Origin: Lactobacillus sp. HBUAS51381
Lineage (GTDB): Bacteria; Bacillota; Bacilli; Lactobacillales; Lactobacillaceae
Reading direction: 5' to 3'
DNA length: 64,000 nt
Assembly (NCBI RefSeq): GCF_012641095.1
Contig: NZ_JAAVSC010000001.1
Coordinates: 1 to 64,000 of the forward strand
Shown here: positions 26,037 to 35,093 of the stretch, piece after piece
Position numbering within the stretch: the first letter of the stretch is position 1
Layout of the letters: each line of letters starts with the position of its first letter
Program-made: the position numbers and the translations under genes
The notes under the pieces: model-generated
The model's database searches: none
Seen by the model: only the letters and a program-made list of their open reading frames with translations
Told to the model about the DNA's origin: nothing

Positions 26037-26681
26037 ATGCAACGAAAAACAAAAATCATGACCGCCGTGACCGCCGCGTTAGCCGTTATCACGCTGGGAT
26101 CTGGGACGGTTCTGCAAATGCACGCCGCTAATAACGTGAGCGCAGTGAGTCAAACGGTGGCGCCTAGTTCGGTCAAGGCCGATAGTAGCCAACTAACCGC
26201 CGATAGTACGAGTGGGACGAAGCAAAATTATACGGTCAAGTACGCCGATAAACAGACGACTGATCAGGCTGCAACGCTCCAGAAAAAGACGTATGGTTCT
26301 AACGACAGTGCAGCCAAGCAGGTGGACTACGTGGGGAGCAATACGCGGGGAACAACCGTAAAATTGAATAAATCAACAACGGCCGTCGTCCAGGGCGTTA
26401 TGGGGCACACCTACGTGCACTGGAACAAGGGCGATTGGTCCGTCACCGCCGTCGCCAGCAACGCCGACGCGACGGGCACCCCGACCCAGTTTGCCAAGCA
26501 AATCAATAAGCAAGTGAAATCGGCTAGCCTGCCGAAGAGTTCGACCGGGGCCATCACGGTTTATAGCGGTACGCAAAATGAGGAGGCCAACGAGGTCACG
26601 TGGCAACAGGGCAAACAGCTCTACACGGTCAACGGCAAGACGGCCGACACCACGGTCAAACTGGCCCAAGACGCCAAATAG
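26037..26681 (+). CDS. Secreted protein of unknown function
   Basis: A 214-residue protein with a signal peptide (about residues 1-32, QMHAAN). A Ser/Thr-rich linker (about 35-75) is followed by a compact domain (about 95-214) with GVMGHTYVHWNKGDWSVTAVAS. It follows the lysozyme gene by 20 bp with its own GAGGAG site, so the two are probably co-expressed. Its stop codon TAG lies inside the 5' arm of repeat element D, so the last codons (GCC AAA TAG) may derive from the element. No family is recognised. Confidence 0.75.
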   Translation: MQRKTKIMTAVTAALAVITLGSGTVLQMHAANNVSAVSQTVAPSSVKADSSQLTADSTSGTKQNYTVKYADKQTTDQAATLQKKTYGSNDSAAKQVDYVGSNTRGTTVKLNKSTTAVVQGVMGHTYVHWNKGDWSVTAVASNADATGTPTQFAKQINKQVKSASLPKSSTGAITVYSGTQNEEANEVTWQQGKQLYTVNGKTADTTVKLAQDAK

Positions 26682-26793
26682 GCGACTTGAAAACGCCGAT
26701 TCTTGGCGTTTTCAAGCGAGGCCCAAGACCGCACTGTGGCTTGGTCCTTCCCCAGCGTTCCAGTCCAGCATTTGGCGAACGGCAAGGCGACCA
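26673..26793 (+). repeat. Intergenic three-hairpin element, copy D (5'-truncated)
   Basis: Outer arms GCCAAAT (26673-26679, inside the preceding CDS) and ATTTGGC (26770-26776). Hairpin 2 is a perfect 12-bp stem CTTGAAAACGCC/GGCGTTTTCAAG (26686-26716). Hairpin 3 (26720-26747) is GGCCCAAG/CTTGGTCC around ACCGCACTGTGG. Hairpin 1 is missing. The 3' part matches copy C closely (GGCGAACGG.AAGGCGACC). Confidence 0.75.
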
Positions 26794-26841
26794 GTTTACA
26801 CTAGCTGGTCGATTTCGAGAAATTTTGGATAAGGTTACCAA

Positions 26842-26880
26842 AGGATGTTCCCCAGACTAACACCGAGGAACATCTTTTTA
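26842..26880 (+). terminator. Rho-independent terminator of the lysozyme operon
   Basis: GATGTTCC / GGAACATC followed by TTTTT. Confidence 0.85.
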
Positions 26881-26973
26881 TCGCGATTAAGCCGAAACTT
26901 CGAGCTTCCGGACTAGTCAACGGCGCCTTTCCGCCGTACACTAGGAGAGAAGCTGAAACGAGGAGGGGTCGGA

Positions 26974-28149
26974 TTGAAAAATTTGCGTCAACCGGAGTCG
27001 GGTTTTTCCTGGTTCTACCAACGTTTCTTAAATAATCATATTACGATTCTGCTATTAAATATTTTTCTCTTACTGTTAGTCGTTAACGAAATTGTTCAGA
27101 ATGCGGGATTGTTAGATCCCCTTTGGAAATTCGCCAGTATTACCATGCCAGCGATTGTGGTGGCGGGCATTCTATTTTACGTGTTGGATCCCTTCGTCCA
27201 CCTGATGGAGCGACGGTTACATCTGCGGCAGGGCTTGGCGATTACGGTGGCCATGCTGGTTGCGGTTGGGGCGATTGTGCTCATCTTCTTGAATTTGATT
27301 CCGTTTCTCGCCAAACAGGCGACGGGCGCAATCAGCACGTTACCACAATTTGCCAATGATATGCTGACCAAGCTGAATCATCTGAATCAGGAACACCACT
27401 GGATCTCCAGCAGTAACCTGGACGACGTGAATCAGCGCGTGACCACCTACTTCTCCAAGCGCGGGTTGAACCTCCTGACGGGGACCTTGACGTCACTGGG
27501 GAATGTGGTCACGACGGTCAGCGACTGGATCATTACCATTATTACGGCGCCGCTGGTCTTATTCTTCATGTTAAAGGATGGCACGCGTTTTCCCCACTAT
27601 GTCAGCCAAGTCGTTCCCACGGCCTATCGCGAACGGTTCATTGTGATGCTGGACCAGATGAACGTGAAGGTTAGTTCTTACGTTCGGGGGCAGTTAACGG
27701 TGGCGTTGTGCGTCCTGATCATCTTTACCACCGGTTATTCGATCATTGGGTTGCGGTATGCGCTACTGATTGGATTACTGGCGGGGCCGCTGAATTTGAT
27801 TCCCTACTTTGGGTCGGCGATTGCGTTGATCCCGGCGCTGATTATCGGGGCCATCACGAGTCCGTCGATGTTGTTAGGGGTCGTGATCGTTTACCTGATT
27901 GAATGGGTCTTGGAAACCCAGGTCCTCTCGCCACTGATCATGGGTAACAGCCTGGCGATGCACCCGATTACCATCGTCTTCGTGTTGCTGGCTGCGGGCA
28001 AGATGTTTGGGCTAGTCGGCGTAATCTTCGGGGTGCCGGGGTTTGCGGTGCTCAAGGTGTTGGTCACCACCGCCTTTCAGTGGTACCAGGAGTATTCGGC
28101 GCTCTATCCCGACGTCTTCCCGCCCGAGGATAGATTGGGTGAGTCTTAA
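26974..28149 (+). CDS. AI-2E family transporter / permease
   Basis: A 391-residue polytopic protein with about seven or eight helices. A central extracytoplasmic segment (about 125-215) includes a predicted helical region. Conserved AI-2E family stretches are PLVLFFMLKDG, GLLAGPLNLIPYFG and PLIMGNSLAMHPI. Family members have been linked to AI-2 export or Na+/H+ exchange; which applies here is unknown. Translation begins at TTG 26974 after a strong AGGAGGGG. Monocistronic, with its own terminator. Confidence 0.85.
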   Translation: MKNLRQPESGFSWFYQRFLNNHITILLLNIFLLLLVVNEIVQNAGLLDPLWKFASITMPAIVVAGILFYVLDPFVHLMERRLHLRQGLAITVAMLVAVGAIVLIFLNLIPFLAKQATGAISTLPQFANDMLTKLNHLNQEHHWISSSNLDDVNQRVTTYFSKRGLNLLTGTLTSLGNVVTTVSDWIITIITAPLVLFFMLKDGTRFPHYVSQVVPTAYRERFIVMLDQMNVKVSSYVRGQLTVALCVLIIFTTGYSIIGLRYALLIGLLAGPLNLIPYFGSAIALIPALIIGAITSPSMLLGVVIVYLIEWVLETQVLSPLIMGNSLAMHPITIVFVLLAAGKMFGLVGVIFGVPGFAVLKVLVTTAFQWYQEYSALYPDVFPPEDRLGES

Positions 28150-28186
28150 CGGTTTATTAACGTCATGATTAACAGCTGAATCTAGC

Positions 28187-28221
28187 AAAACGGCGCTGTC
28201 CTGCGGGATAGCGCCGTTTTT
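28187..28221 (+). terminator. Rho-independent terminator of the AI-2E gene
   Basis: AAAACGGCGCT / AGCGCCGTTTTT. Confidence 0.88.
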
Positions 28222-28317
28222 GTGTTTTTAGTTGGCGTGAGGTCACCGGCGACTTTAGGATTTCGATAAGTCCGGTTTGGCATAATCGAGAGCATGTTAT
28301 GAATGGAGGCGACTCGA

Positions 28318-29787
28318 ATGAATTTTTTCAAACGGGCCTGGTTAAACGTGTGGGCGAAGAAGGGCCGATCAGTCTTACTGATCCTGGTCTCGTCCGCCAT
28401 TCTCATGTTTGTCCTAGCCGGTCTATTGATTAGAAGTGCGGCGGTTAAGGCGACTCAGACGGCCAAAACTAATGCGGGGGCGACGATCACGTTGTCGGCG
28501 AACCGGCAGGCCGCATTTAAGAAGATGCAGAGCAGTAGTTCCAGTAGCACCTCAAAGTCCAGCCGGCCCAAGTTGACGCTGACACCGGTCAAGTTGAGCG
28601 ATGCGCAGAAGATTGCCAAGCTCAGTAACATCAAGAGTTACAACGTGACCAGTAGTACCACGGCCAACGCGAAGTCCTACGATACGGTCTCGACCAGTAC
28701 GGGGATGGGCGGTAATAGTGGCGGCCCCGGTGGCATGAAGTCTGGTAGTAGTTCGTCCGGGGATACCCAGATTGACGGGGTCACGGCCACGTCACTGACC
28801 ACGGCGTTTAGTGATAGCCAGAGTAAGATTACCAAGGGTCGTGGCATCAAGGCGTCCGACAAAGGCACGAACAATGTTGTGATTGAAAAGGAATTGGCCA
28901 GTCAAAACAACTTGACGGTTGGCGACACCATGACAGTTAAGGAAACAACTGGGTCCAAGAGCACGATAAAAGTTAAGGTGGTTGGGATCTACAAGGCTAG
29001 CTCGACCAGTTCGGCGAGTGCTGGGCCAATGAGCACGGACCCGTCCAACACGATTTACGCGTCTTACACCCTGGCCAACACGATCAAGGGAAGCAAGTAC
29101 GCCGATACCGCGGATTCGGTGACGTTTAACGTCAACAATCCCGCTAAGGTCAGTGCGACGAAGAAGGCCGGTAACCAACTGATTAGCAGTAAATATGCGC
29201 TGAGCACGGACGATGCCACCTATCAATCCGTGAAGTCTTCGATGGATAATGTCGCCAGCTTTGCCAATAAGATTGTCTGGTTGGTCGCGATTGCCGGCAC
29301 AATTATTCTGGCCCTGATTGTCATCCTGATGGTTCGGGAACGTCGCTTTGAGATTGGCGTCCTGTTGTCTCTGGGTGAGGCGCGATGGAAGATTGTGGCG
29401 CAATTCTTTACGGAAATGCTGATGGTGATCGTGATTGCCTTAGCAATTGCCGGAGTTGGCGGTAAATTTGTCGGCAACCAGTTGGGATCCCAGTTGGTCG
29501 CGCAAAGTACCACAACCACGCAGACAACCAGCAGTTCTACCGGCCAACCCAGTGGCGGTGGCCAACCCGGCGGTAGCGGTAATAGCGGCATGCGCGGTGG
29601 GGCTGGTGGCCCCGGTAGTGCGACGACACAGGCTGCCGCAGCTAAGAAGACGGAACTAGACGTCAGTGTCAGTGCCGTTGATTTGGCAGAATTGGGTGGC
29701 TTTGGCTTAGCCATCACGTTCCTGTCGATCATGATTGCCTCCGGGGGGATTCTACGACTGGAGCCGAAGAAAGTGCTGATTTCTTAA
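28318..29787 (+). CDS. FtsX-type ABC transporter permease (MacB-like)
   Basis: The start is ATG 28318 behind GGAGG; the five upstream codons overlap the ribosome binding site. The product has 489 residues. One N-terminal helix (about 17-40) is followed by a large extracytoplasmic domain (about 41-315) with Ser-rich and Gly-rich low-complexity segments (SSSSSTSKSSR, GGNSGGPGG). Three more helices carry the FtsX motif LVAIAGTIILALIVILMVRERRFEIGVLLSLG. A second Gly/Ser/Thr/Gln-rich loop lies between the last two helices. The partner ATPase is 12 bp downstream. MacB-type exporters push peptides or lipids outward; the substrate is unknown. Confidence 0.87.
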   Translation: MNFFKRAWLNVWAKKGRSVLLILVSSAILMFVLAGLLIRSAAVKATQTAKTNAGATITLSANRQAAFKKMQSSSSSSTSKSSRPKLTLTPVKLSDAQKIAKLSNIKSYNVTSSTTANAKSYDTVSTSTGMGGNSGGPGGMKSGSSSSGDTQIDGVTATSLTTAFSDSQSKITKGRGIKASDKGTNNVVIEKELASQNNLTVGDTMTVKETTGSKSTIKVKVVGIYKASSTSSASAGPMSTDPSNTIYASYTLANTIKGSKYADTADSVTFNVNNPAKVSATKKAGNQLISSKYALSTDDATYQSVKSSMDNVASFANKIVWLVAIAGTIILALIVILMVRERRFEIGVLLSLGEARWKIVAQFFTEMLMVIVIALAIAGVGGKFVGNQLGSQLVAQSTTTTQTTSSSTGQPSGGGQPGGSGNSGMRGGAGGPGSATTQAAAAKKTELDVSVSAVDLAELGGFGLAITFLSIMIASGGILRLEPKKVLIS

Positions 29788-29799
29788 GGAGGAACGCGT

Positions 29800-30459
29800 A
29801 TGTTACGAACCGAAGATCTGGGGTATTGGTACCAGGATAAGGACCACCCCCTCTTCCAAAAAGTAAATCTCGAATTCGAGGAAGGCCAGTCCTACGCCAT
29901 TCTTGGCCATAGTGGGACCGGGAAGACAACGTTTCTATCCCTAATTGCGGGGCTGGACAAGCCGCGAGAGGGCGAAATCTTACTAAACGATCGGCCCCTC
30001 AGTAAGATTGGCCTGACCAACTTTCGGCGGCATGACGTGGCGATTGTCTTTCAAGCCTACAATCTCTTCACCTATATGTCCCCGCTGAATAACCTGTTGA
30101 CGGCGATGGCCATCACGGGTGCGCAACATGCCGGCGATAAGGGTTACGCCCAGCGGATTCTTAACGACTTGGGAATCAGTGACGACCTCATCTTGCGTAA
30201 CGTCCAGCACCTTTCCGGGGGCCAGCAACAGCGGGTCGCCATCGCCCGGACAATCTGTTGTGATGCCCGATTAGTCGTGGCGGATGAACCCACGGGAAAT
30301 CTAGATGAAGACAACACGCAGGCGGTCATCGCACAGTTCCAACGGATTGCCCACGAGCAAAAGAAATGCGTGATCATCGTGACGCATGAGCCGGACGTGG
30401 CGGCGCAGTGCGATCACCAGTACCGGTTGGAAAATAAGCAGTTTGTGCAGTTGGCATAG
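29800..30459 (+). CDS. ABC transporter ATPase (MacB/LolD-type)
   Basis: A 219-residue ATPase. The Walker A motif is GHSGTGKTT (about 35-43), the signature [11 protein letters not shown] (about 137-147), and Walker B RLVVADEPTGNLD (about 157-169). It ends with the switch histidine in VTHEPDVA. It pairs with the preceding FtsX-type permease and shares its terminator. Confidence 0.92.
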   Translation: MLRTEDLGYWYQDKDHPLFQKVNLEFEEGQSYAILGHSGTGKTTFLSLIAGLDKPREGEILLNDRPLSKIGLTNFRRHDVAIVFQAYNLFTYMSPLNNLLTAMAITGAQHAGDKGYAQRILNDLGISDDLILRNVQHLSGGQQQRVAIARTICCDARLVVADEPTGNLDEDNTQAVIAQFQRIAHEQKKCVIIVTHEPDVAAQCDHQYRLENKQFVQLA

Positions 30460-30464
30460 ACGTT

Positions 30465-30496
30465 AAAAACGCTTGGGAATTTTTCCAAGCGTTTTT
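30465..30496. terminator. Bidirectional terminator between exporter and GNAT gene
   Basis: AAAAACGCTTGG / CCAAGCGTTTTT with an 8-nt loop, serving convergent genes. Confidence 0.88.
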
Positions 30497-30499
30497 GCG

Positions 30500-30991
30500 T
30501 TAAAGCTCTTTTTCTAGAAGAAAATCCGTCTGGTGATCCGATCCCAAGTCAAAGGTGTGTTCGCCATAGCGGTGATAACCCATGAAACGGTAGAAGGCAC
30601 GGGCGTTGTCGTTGTGTTCCCAGACACCGAGAATGATTTTGGGCAGTTGGTGCTGGCGTGCTTCCTGTTCGGCAAATTCTAGAAATTTGCGGCCGAGTCC
30701 CTGGTGTTGAAAGGCTTGGCGAATGTAAACACGCTGGATTTCCAAGTCAGCGGCGTGGTAAAGCAGCTTGCCAAATCCAGCAAGTTGGCCAGCTTGTTTA
30801 ATGAAGAAGAATTGCGCGTCGGGGTCAGCAAGTTCGCGGCGCAGCTGTTCGCGACTCAGGTCGTGTGCCAGGTAGGCGGCTAGGTTTTCCGGGGTGTTGA
30901 CGGCACCGAACGTGGCCGTGAAGGTTTCTACACTGATATCGTGAAGTGGTTGGTATTCGGTCGGCTTGACCGGTGTGATTGTAGTTGTCAT
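30500..30991 (-). CDS. GNAT family N-acetyltransferase
   Basis: A 163-residue acetyltransferase. The acetyl-CoA motif A is QGLGRKFLEFAEQEA (about 97-111), preceded by the beta-4 strand LEIQRVYIRQAFQH. The C-terminal motif B is NDNARAFYRFMGYHRYGEH. It resembles PaiA-type polyamine acetyltransferases. It is downstream of a MarR regulator by 13 bp on the same strand, so probably controlled with it. The acceptor is unknown. Confidence 0.85.
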   Translation of the reverse strand: MTTTITPVKPTEYQPLHDISVETFTATFGAVNTPENLAAYLAHDLSREQLRRELADPDAQFFFIKQAGQLAGFGKLLYHAADLEIQRVYIRQAFQHQGLGRKFLEFAEQEARQHQLPKIILGVWEHNDNARAFYRFMGYHRYGEHTFDLGSDHQTDFLLEKEL

Positions 30992-31004
30992 TGATTAAGT
31001 CCTT

Positions 31005-31457
31005 TCAGTAGTGGCGCTGATGGCCACATTTAACGTTGATCCAGTCGGTGTTGATGTTACTCTCTACACGTTTTAAATAACTAGCGAGTTGATCGCGTTC
31101 AGCGGGCGTAAATCCCTGCAGGGCGACATCGTTGGAGTAGGCGTTTTCCCGTTTAATGGTAGGATAGAGGGCTTCACCCTTGGCCGTGAGAAAAATTTGT
31201 TTTTGTTTCTTGTCAGTGGGACTCGGTCGGCGTTCCAGAATGCCATTTTTTTCGAGTTTTTGGATGGCCCGCGCGGCGGTGGTCTTGTCGACCTTCAAAA
31301 TAGTAGCGAGACGTTCCAGGATGATTCCGGGAGTCTCTGCCACCCGGACCAGATACAGATATTGGCCGCGGTTGAGTTCAAGCCGTTTAAATTCAATGTT
31401 ACTGATGCCATCGAGGGCCCGAGCCACGGCGCCAATCGGCCGTAAGATTTCTGCCAA
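31005..31457 (-). CDS. MarR family transcriptional regulator
   Basis: A 150-residue dimeric winged-helix repressor. The recognition region is TILKVDKTTAARAIQKLEKNGILERR (positions about 60-85), followed by the wing PSPTDKKQKQIFLTAKG. It is divergent from the FAD-dependent D-LDH gene, with a 22-bp palindrome at 31498-31519 between them that overlaps the likely promoters. It probably represses itself plus the GNAT gene, and possibly the oxidase. Confidence 0.88.
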   Translation of the reverse strand: MAEILRPIGAVARALDGISNIEFKRLELNRGQYLYLVRVAETPGIILERLATILKVDKTTAARAIQKLEKNGILERRPSPTDKKQKQIFLTAKGEALYPTIKRENAYSNDVALQGFTPAERDQLASYLKRVESNINTDWINVKCGHQRHY

Positions 31458-31497
31458 ATGATCACCTCATTTCTTGATATTTAGCAGTATAGAACTA

Positions 31498-31519
31498 TTT
31501 AGTTGTAATTGCAACTAAA
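31498..31519. promoter_or_regulatory. MarR-type operator
   Basis: A 22-bp inverted repeat with arms TTTAGTTG and CAACTAAA around TAATTG, upstream of the MarR gene and the divergent oxidase gene. Confidence 0.7.
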
Positions 31520-31603
31520 ATTAAGCCGCTATTCCAGTTCTCAGCGACATTTCCTGTTACACTAATCACTGAATTGAATTCAAAAATAAAAGAGGTCTTT
31601 GTG

Positions 31604-32998
31604 ATGACAGTGTTCAGTGCTTATTCTGACAGTGATATCTTGACTTATCTAAAAGCCCAAGTGGCGGATGGAACGGTCGCAACCGACGAGGCAACGCTCC
31701 GGAAGCAATCGTTTAACCCGAATGCCACGGGCGGTGAAACGGGGCTGGCCCGGGCGTTTGTTTCGGTGGCCAGCGTTGCCGATATCCAGGGAGTCCTACG
31801 AACGGCGCGAAAATTCCATATCGCGGTGATTCCGCAGACAACCTTTAGCAGTACGGTGATTGGGTCCGACGGCATTACCGGCGCCGTTATTTTGTCCACC
31901 CGGAAGATGAACCAGATTTTAGAAATCAGCAAGGAAGATTCCGTGGCGGTGGTCCAGCCGGGCGTGGTAAACGGCGATTTGGACCAGGAAGCGCGGAAAC
32001 AAGGGTTGTTCTACGCACCGGATCCCGGTTCCAAGCCATTTTCATCGATTGGCGGTAACGTTTCGACCAACGCCGGTGGGATGAGCACCGTCCGTTACGG
32101 CGCCACGAAGGATAACGTGTTGGGCCTCAAGGCGGTTTTGGCGGACGGTCGCACGGTCAAGCTCGGTGGTCGGACGCTGAAACAAGCCTTTGGTTACGAC
32201 CTCACCCAGTTGTTCGTGGGGTCCGAAGGCACGTTGGGCATTATCTACGAAGTGACCGTTAAGTTAATGCCGATTCCGTTGGGTCAATCCGTGATGGGCG
32301 TGGCCTTCTTCAAAGACATGACGGCGTTAGCGCAGGGGGTCACGGCGATCCGGATGTCCGGGGTCTACCCGACCATGTTGGAGGCTTTGGACGGCAATAC
32401 CGTGGTTGCACTGGATAAATACGAGAAGACCCACTACGCCGAGAACAGCGGTGCCATGCTGATCTTTCGGCTAGAGGGGGGCAGTCCCGAGAACGTCCAG
32501 GTCGTGCGTGACCTATTAGCCAAGTACCACGGCCAGAACGTCACGGTCACCACGGACGAAACGGAACAGGCAAACTTGGAACAGCTTCGCCGTGACATGT
32601 TGCCCGCCGTGTTCGCCGGTCGGAATCACCTGATGGAAGATATGGCGATGCCACTATCCAAGCTGGCGCCGATGATGGATTACCTTCAGGATCTGGGCCA
32701 GAAGCTGGGTATTACCATTTACACGGCTGGACACGCCGGCGACGGCAACGTTCATCCGACCTTCGTGTGGGATAAGGACATTGACGAGGTCCCCGAGGTC
32801 ATTATCGAGGCGCTCCGCCAGACCTTCTGGAAGACATTGGAACTCGGCGGCACCATCTCCGGGGAACACGCCGTGGGGATGCTGAAAAATCAGTGGAACA
32901 ATCCCGAATTGGGTGAGACGGTCGATCAGCTCCAGCATCAGATCAAGACGCTGTTTGATCCCATGAACCTGTTAAATCCTAAGCGTAAGATTGATTAA
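31604..32998 (+). CDS. FAD-linked oxidase, D-lactate/glycolate dehydrogenase type (GlcD/Dld)
   Basis: The start is ATG 31604 (AGAGG 8 nt upstream), giving 464 residues; ten upstream codons lack a ribosome binding site. An N-terminal PCMH-type FAD-binding domain (about 45-220) includes SSIGGNVSTNAGGMSTVRYG. A C-terminal domain carries the substrate and flavin signature GHAGDGNVHP and GEHAVGML. The family oxidises D-lactate or glycolate using FAD, passing electrons to a quinone or oxygen. It is divergent from a MarR gene. Confidence 0.88.
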   Translation: MTVFSAYSDSDILTYLKAQVADGTVATDEATLRKQSFNPNATGGETGLARAFVSVASVADIQGVLRTARKFHIAVIPQTTFSSTVIGSDGITGAVILSTRKMNQILEISKEDSVAVVQPGVVNGDLDQEARKQGLFYAPDPGSKPFSSIGGNVSTNAGGMSTVRYGATKDNVLGLKAVLADGRTVKLGGRTLKQAFGYDLTQLFVGSEGTLGIIYEVTVKLMPIPLGQSVMGVAFFKDMTALAQGVTAIRMSGVYPTMLEALDGNTVVALDKYEKTHYAENSGAMLIFRLEGGSPENVQVVRDLLAKYHGQNVTVTTDETEQANLEQLRRDMLPAVFAGRNHLMEDMAMPLSKLAPMMDYLQDLGQKLGITIYTAGHAGDGNVHPTFVWDKDIDEVPEVIIEALRQTFWKTLELGGTISGEHAVGMLKNQWNNPELGETVDQLQHQIKTLFDPMNLLNPKRKID

Positions 32999-33013
32999 GC
33001 AAAATCATGAGGT

Positions 33014-33057
33014 GAAGTCTCTTAGCCAAGAGCAATGATGGTTAAGGGGCTTTTTTA
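33014..33057 (+). terminator. Rho-independent terminator of the D-LDH-type gene
   Basis: CTTAGCC / GGTTAAG with G-U pairing, followed by GGGGCTTTTTT. Confidence 0.6.
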
Positions 33058-33072
33058 AGTTAGGCATAAAAC

Positions 33073-33101
33073 TTGCAAATGGGGCCAACAAACCGGATAA
33101 T
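33073..33101 (+). promoter_or_regulatory. Promoter of the GH13 gene
   Basis: TTGCAA (33073-33078), 17-bp spacer, GATAAT (33096-33101). Confidence 0.6.
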
Positions 33102-33145
33102 AATTGTTACAATGAAAGCGAATGCAGGGCTGGAATAGTTAAGTC

Positions 33146-33157
33146 GCAATCGGTTGC
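33146..33157. promoter_or_regulatory. LacI-family (MalR-type) operator
   Basis: GCAATCGGTTGC has the GCAA-CG-TTGC symmetry of maltose-type LacI repressors. It lies about 45 bp downstream of the -10 and 30 bp before the GH13 start. Confidence 0.55.
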
Positions 33158-33187
33158 ACAAGTATGGGTTATGGAAGGAAGAAAGAC

Positions 33188-34825
33188 ATGGGCGGCGCAC
33201 AGTGGTGGCAACACGCAGTCGGATATCAGATTTATCCGCAGAGTTTTTTAGATACGAATCACGATGGGATAGGCGATCTGGCTGGTATTCAGCAGAAAAT
33301 AGACTATCTCAAGACCTTGCGGGTCGATTTTGTCTGGATCTCATCGTTTTACCCCGCGGGTGGGGTGGACAACGGCTACGATGTTACTCAGTATCGCGGC
33401 GTTGACCCTCAGTTTGGCTCCTTAGCGGATTTCGATCGGCTGGTTACGGCGCTTCACGCGGCTGACCTTAAGGTGGTCATCGACTTGGCGTTGAATCATA
33501 CGTCGAGCGCCCATCCGTGGTTTCAACAGGCGCTGGCTGACCCCACGAGTCCTTACCATGATTATTATATTTGGCAACCGACGACGCCGGATGTGGCACC
33601 GAACAACTGGGAGTCCGTCTTCGGTGGCTCTGCTTGGACCTATCACGCTGCGAGTCAGGCGGCCTATCTGCACACCTTTGCACGGAAACAACCGGATCTA
33701 AATTGGGAGAATCCGGCGGTGCAACGGGAAATGGTCGCCATTATTCAGTGGTGGGCCGATCGCGGCGTCGATGGTTTTCGGCTAGACGGCGTCACACACC
33801 TGAAGAAACGGGCGGATTTTGCGGACGTTGCGGCGCCACGAACGGGCTACTACCAAGACTTTGCGGCGGTGACGCCATACTTGGCCGCGCTAAAGCCGGT
33901 CTTGCAACGCAATCATTTGTTGGCCATTGGTGAAGCTGGTGGCATTGACATGGCAACGGCACAGCGCTGGTTGGATCCGGAGACCGGGTATTTCGATCTC
34001 CTATTGGAATTTGACCACGTGCATTACTGGGAGGATGCCGAACCCAAGCTACCAGTGACGGCTTTACGTGAGAATTTGACCAAATGGCAATTGGCGATGG
34101 CTGAAAAGGGTTGGAATGCCTTGTTCATTGAAAATCATGATTTGCCACGAGCTGTTTCATACTACGGGAACCCCGTTGATTACCGCCGGCGTTCGGCCAA
34201 GGCACTGGGGCTCTGGTACCTGTTGATGAAGGGTACCCCTTTCATTTATCAGGGTCAGGAACTCGGATTGCCCAATGCCCACTTCGACAGTATCGCGGAC
34301 TACCGTGACCTAGACAGCCGGTTGTATTACCGGCATCAGCGAGCGAAAGGCGTGCCCGAGCGGGACATCTTGGCGCAATTAGCTGCTAAGAGTCGGGACA
34401 ATGCGCGGACGCCATTTCCTTGGAATGATGGGACTTTTGGCGGTTTTTCAGACCACCAACCGTGGATTCGACCGGCCCAGCTAACGGAACGCGTGAACGT
34501 GGAACGGGAGAGTCACGATCCGTATTCAGTCTTTACGTTTTACCGACAGTTGATTCAATTGAAAAAAACGGTGCCGACGTTACAAAAGGGACGTTACGAA
34601 TTGATTGACACGAGGGACGACCAGTTGTATGTTTATCGGCGGACGTATAACGGTGATAATTGGCTAATCGTTGTGAACATGAGTAATGAAACCGCGACAA
34701 CGCAAGAGTTTGATCTGAATCCCAGCGAACTCATCGTCACGAATATGCGGGTAGATGCCGCTTCAGATGATACCCAGATTCAGCCTTGGGAAGCACGGTT
34801 GTACCATTTGCGGAAATTAGAATAA
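33188..34825 (+). CDS. GH13 alpha-glucosidase (oligo-1,6-glucosidase type)
   Basis: The start is ATG 33188 (GGAAGAAAG upstream), giving 545 residues. The (beta/alpha)8 catalytic domain shows the GH13 conserved regions in order: DLALNHTS, DGFRLDGVTHL with the nucleophile Asp, a shortened region III AIGEAGG with the acid Glu, and FIENHDLPR. Length and the N-terminus WWQHAVGYQIYPQSF match cytoplasmic GH13_31 glucosidases that hydrolyse isomaltose-type or dextran-derived oligosaccharides. It is monocistronic, probably under a MalR-type repressor. Confidence 0.9.
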   Translation: MGGAQWWQHAVGYQIYPQSFLDTNHDGIGDLAGIQQKIDYLKTLRVDFVWISSFYPAGGVDNGYDVTQYRGVDPQFGSLADFDRLVTALHAADLKVVIDLALNHTSSAHPWFQQALADPTSPYHDYYIWQPTTPDVAPNNWESVFGGSAWTYHAASQAAYLHTFARKQPDLNWENPAVQREMVAIIQWWADRGVDGFRLDGVTHLKKRADFADVAAPRTGYYQDFAAVTPYLAALKPVLQRNHLLAIGEAGGIDMATAQRWLDPETGYFDLLLEFDHVHYWEDAEPKLPVTALRENLTKWQLAMAEKGWNALFIENHDLPRAVSYYGNPVDYRRRSAKALGLWYLLMKGTPFIYQGQELGLPNAHFDSIADYRDLDSRLYYRHQRAKGVPERDILAQLAAKSRDNARTPFPWNDGTFGGFSDHQPWIRPAQLTERVNVERESHDPYSVFTFYRQLIQLKKTVPTLQKGRYELIDTRDDQLYVYRRTYNGDNWLIVVNMSNETATTQEFDLNPSELIVTNMRVDAASDDTQIQPWEARLYHLRKLE

Positions 34826-34848
34826 AGTTGAAAGCGGGGCGGATCCGG

Positions 34849-34872
34849 AAGAAAACGCGATCCGCTTTTTTT
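34849..34872 (+). terminator. Rho-independent terminator of the GH13 gene
   Basis: GCGGATC / GATCCGC with a 10-nt loop, then TTTTTTT. Confidence 0.85.
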
Positions 34873-34974
34873 ATACACTGAGATGCATATTAGATGGGTA
34901 TGTGAGTTTCCGAACGGAAATCGGCGTGGGAGTAGTTTAAACCATAAACTTTTTGACAAATTAGTGAAATTCTA

Positions 34975-35003
34975 TTGCATTTCGCCAGATTGTTCTTTAT
35001 TAT
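34975..35003 (+). promoter_or_regulatory. Promoter of the MarR gene at 35094
   Basis: TTGCAT (34975-34980), 17-bp spacer, TATTAT (34998-35003). Confidence 0.5.
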
Positions 35004-35093
35004 TAAATGTATAGATATTTCTATGGGGTCAACCATTTTGCATATTGCTAATCATGTTAATTATGTTAGTGGTTAGTCAGTAAAGATAAGGAT

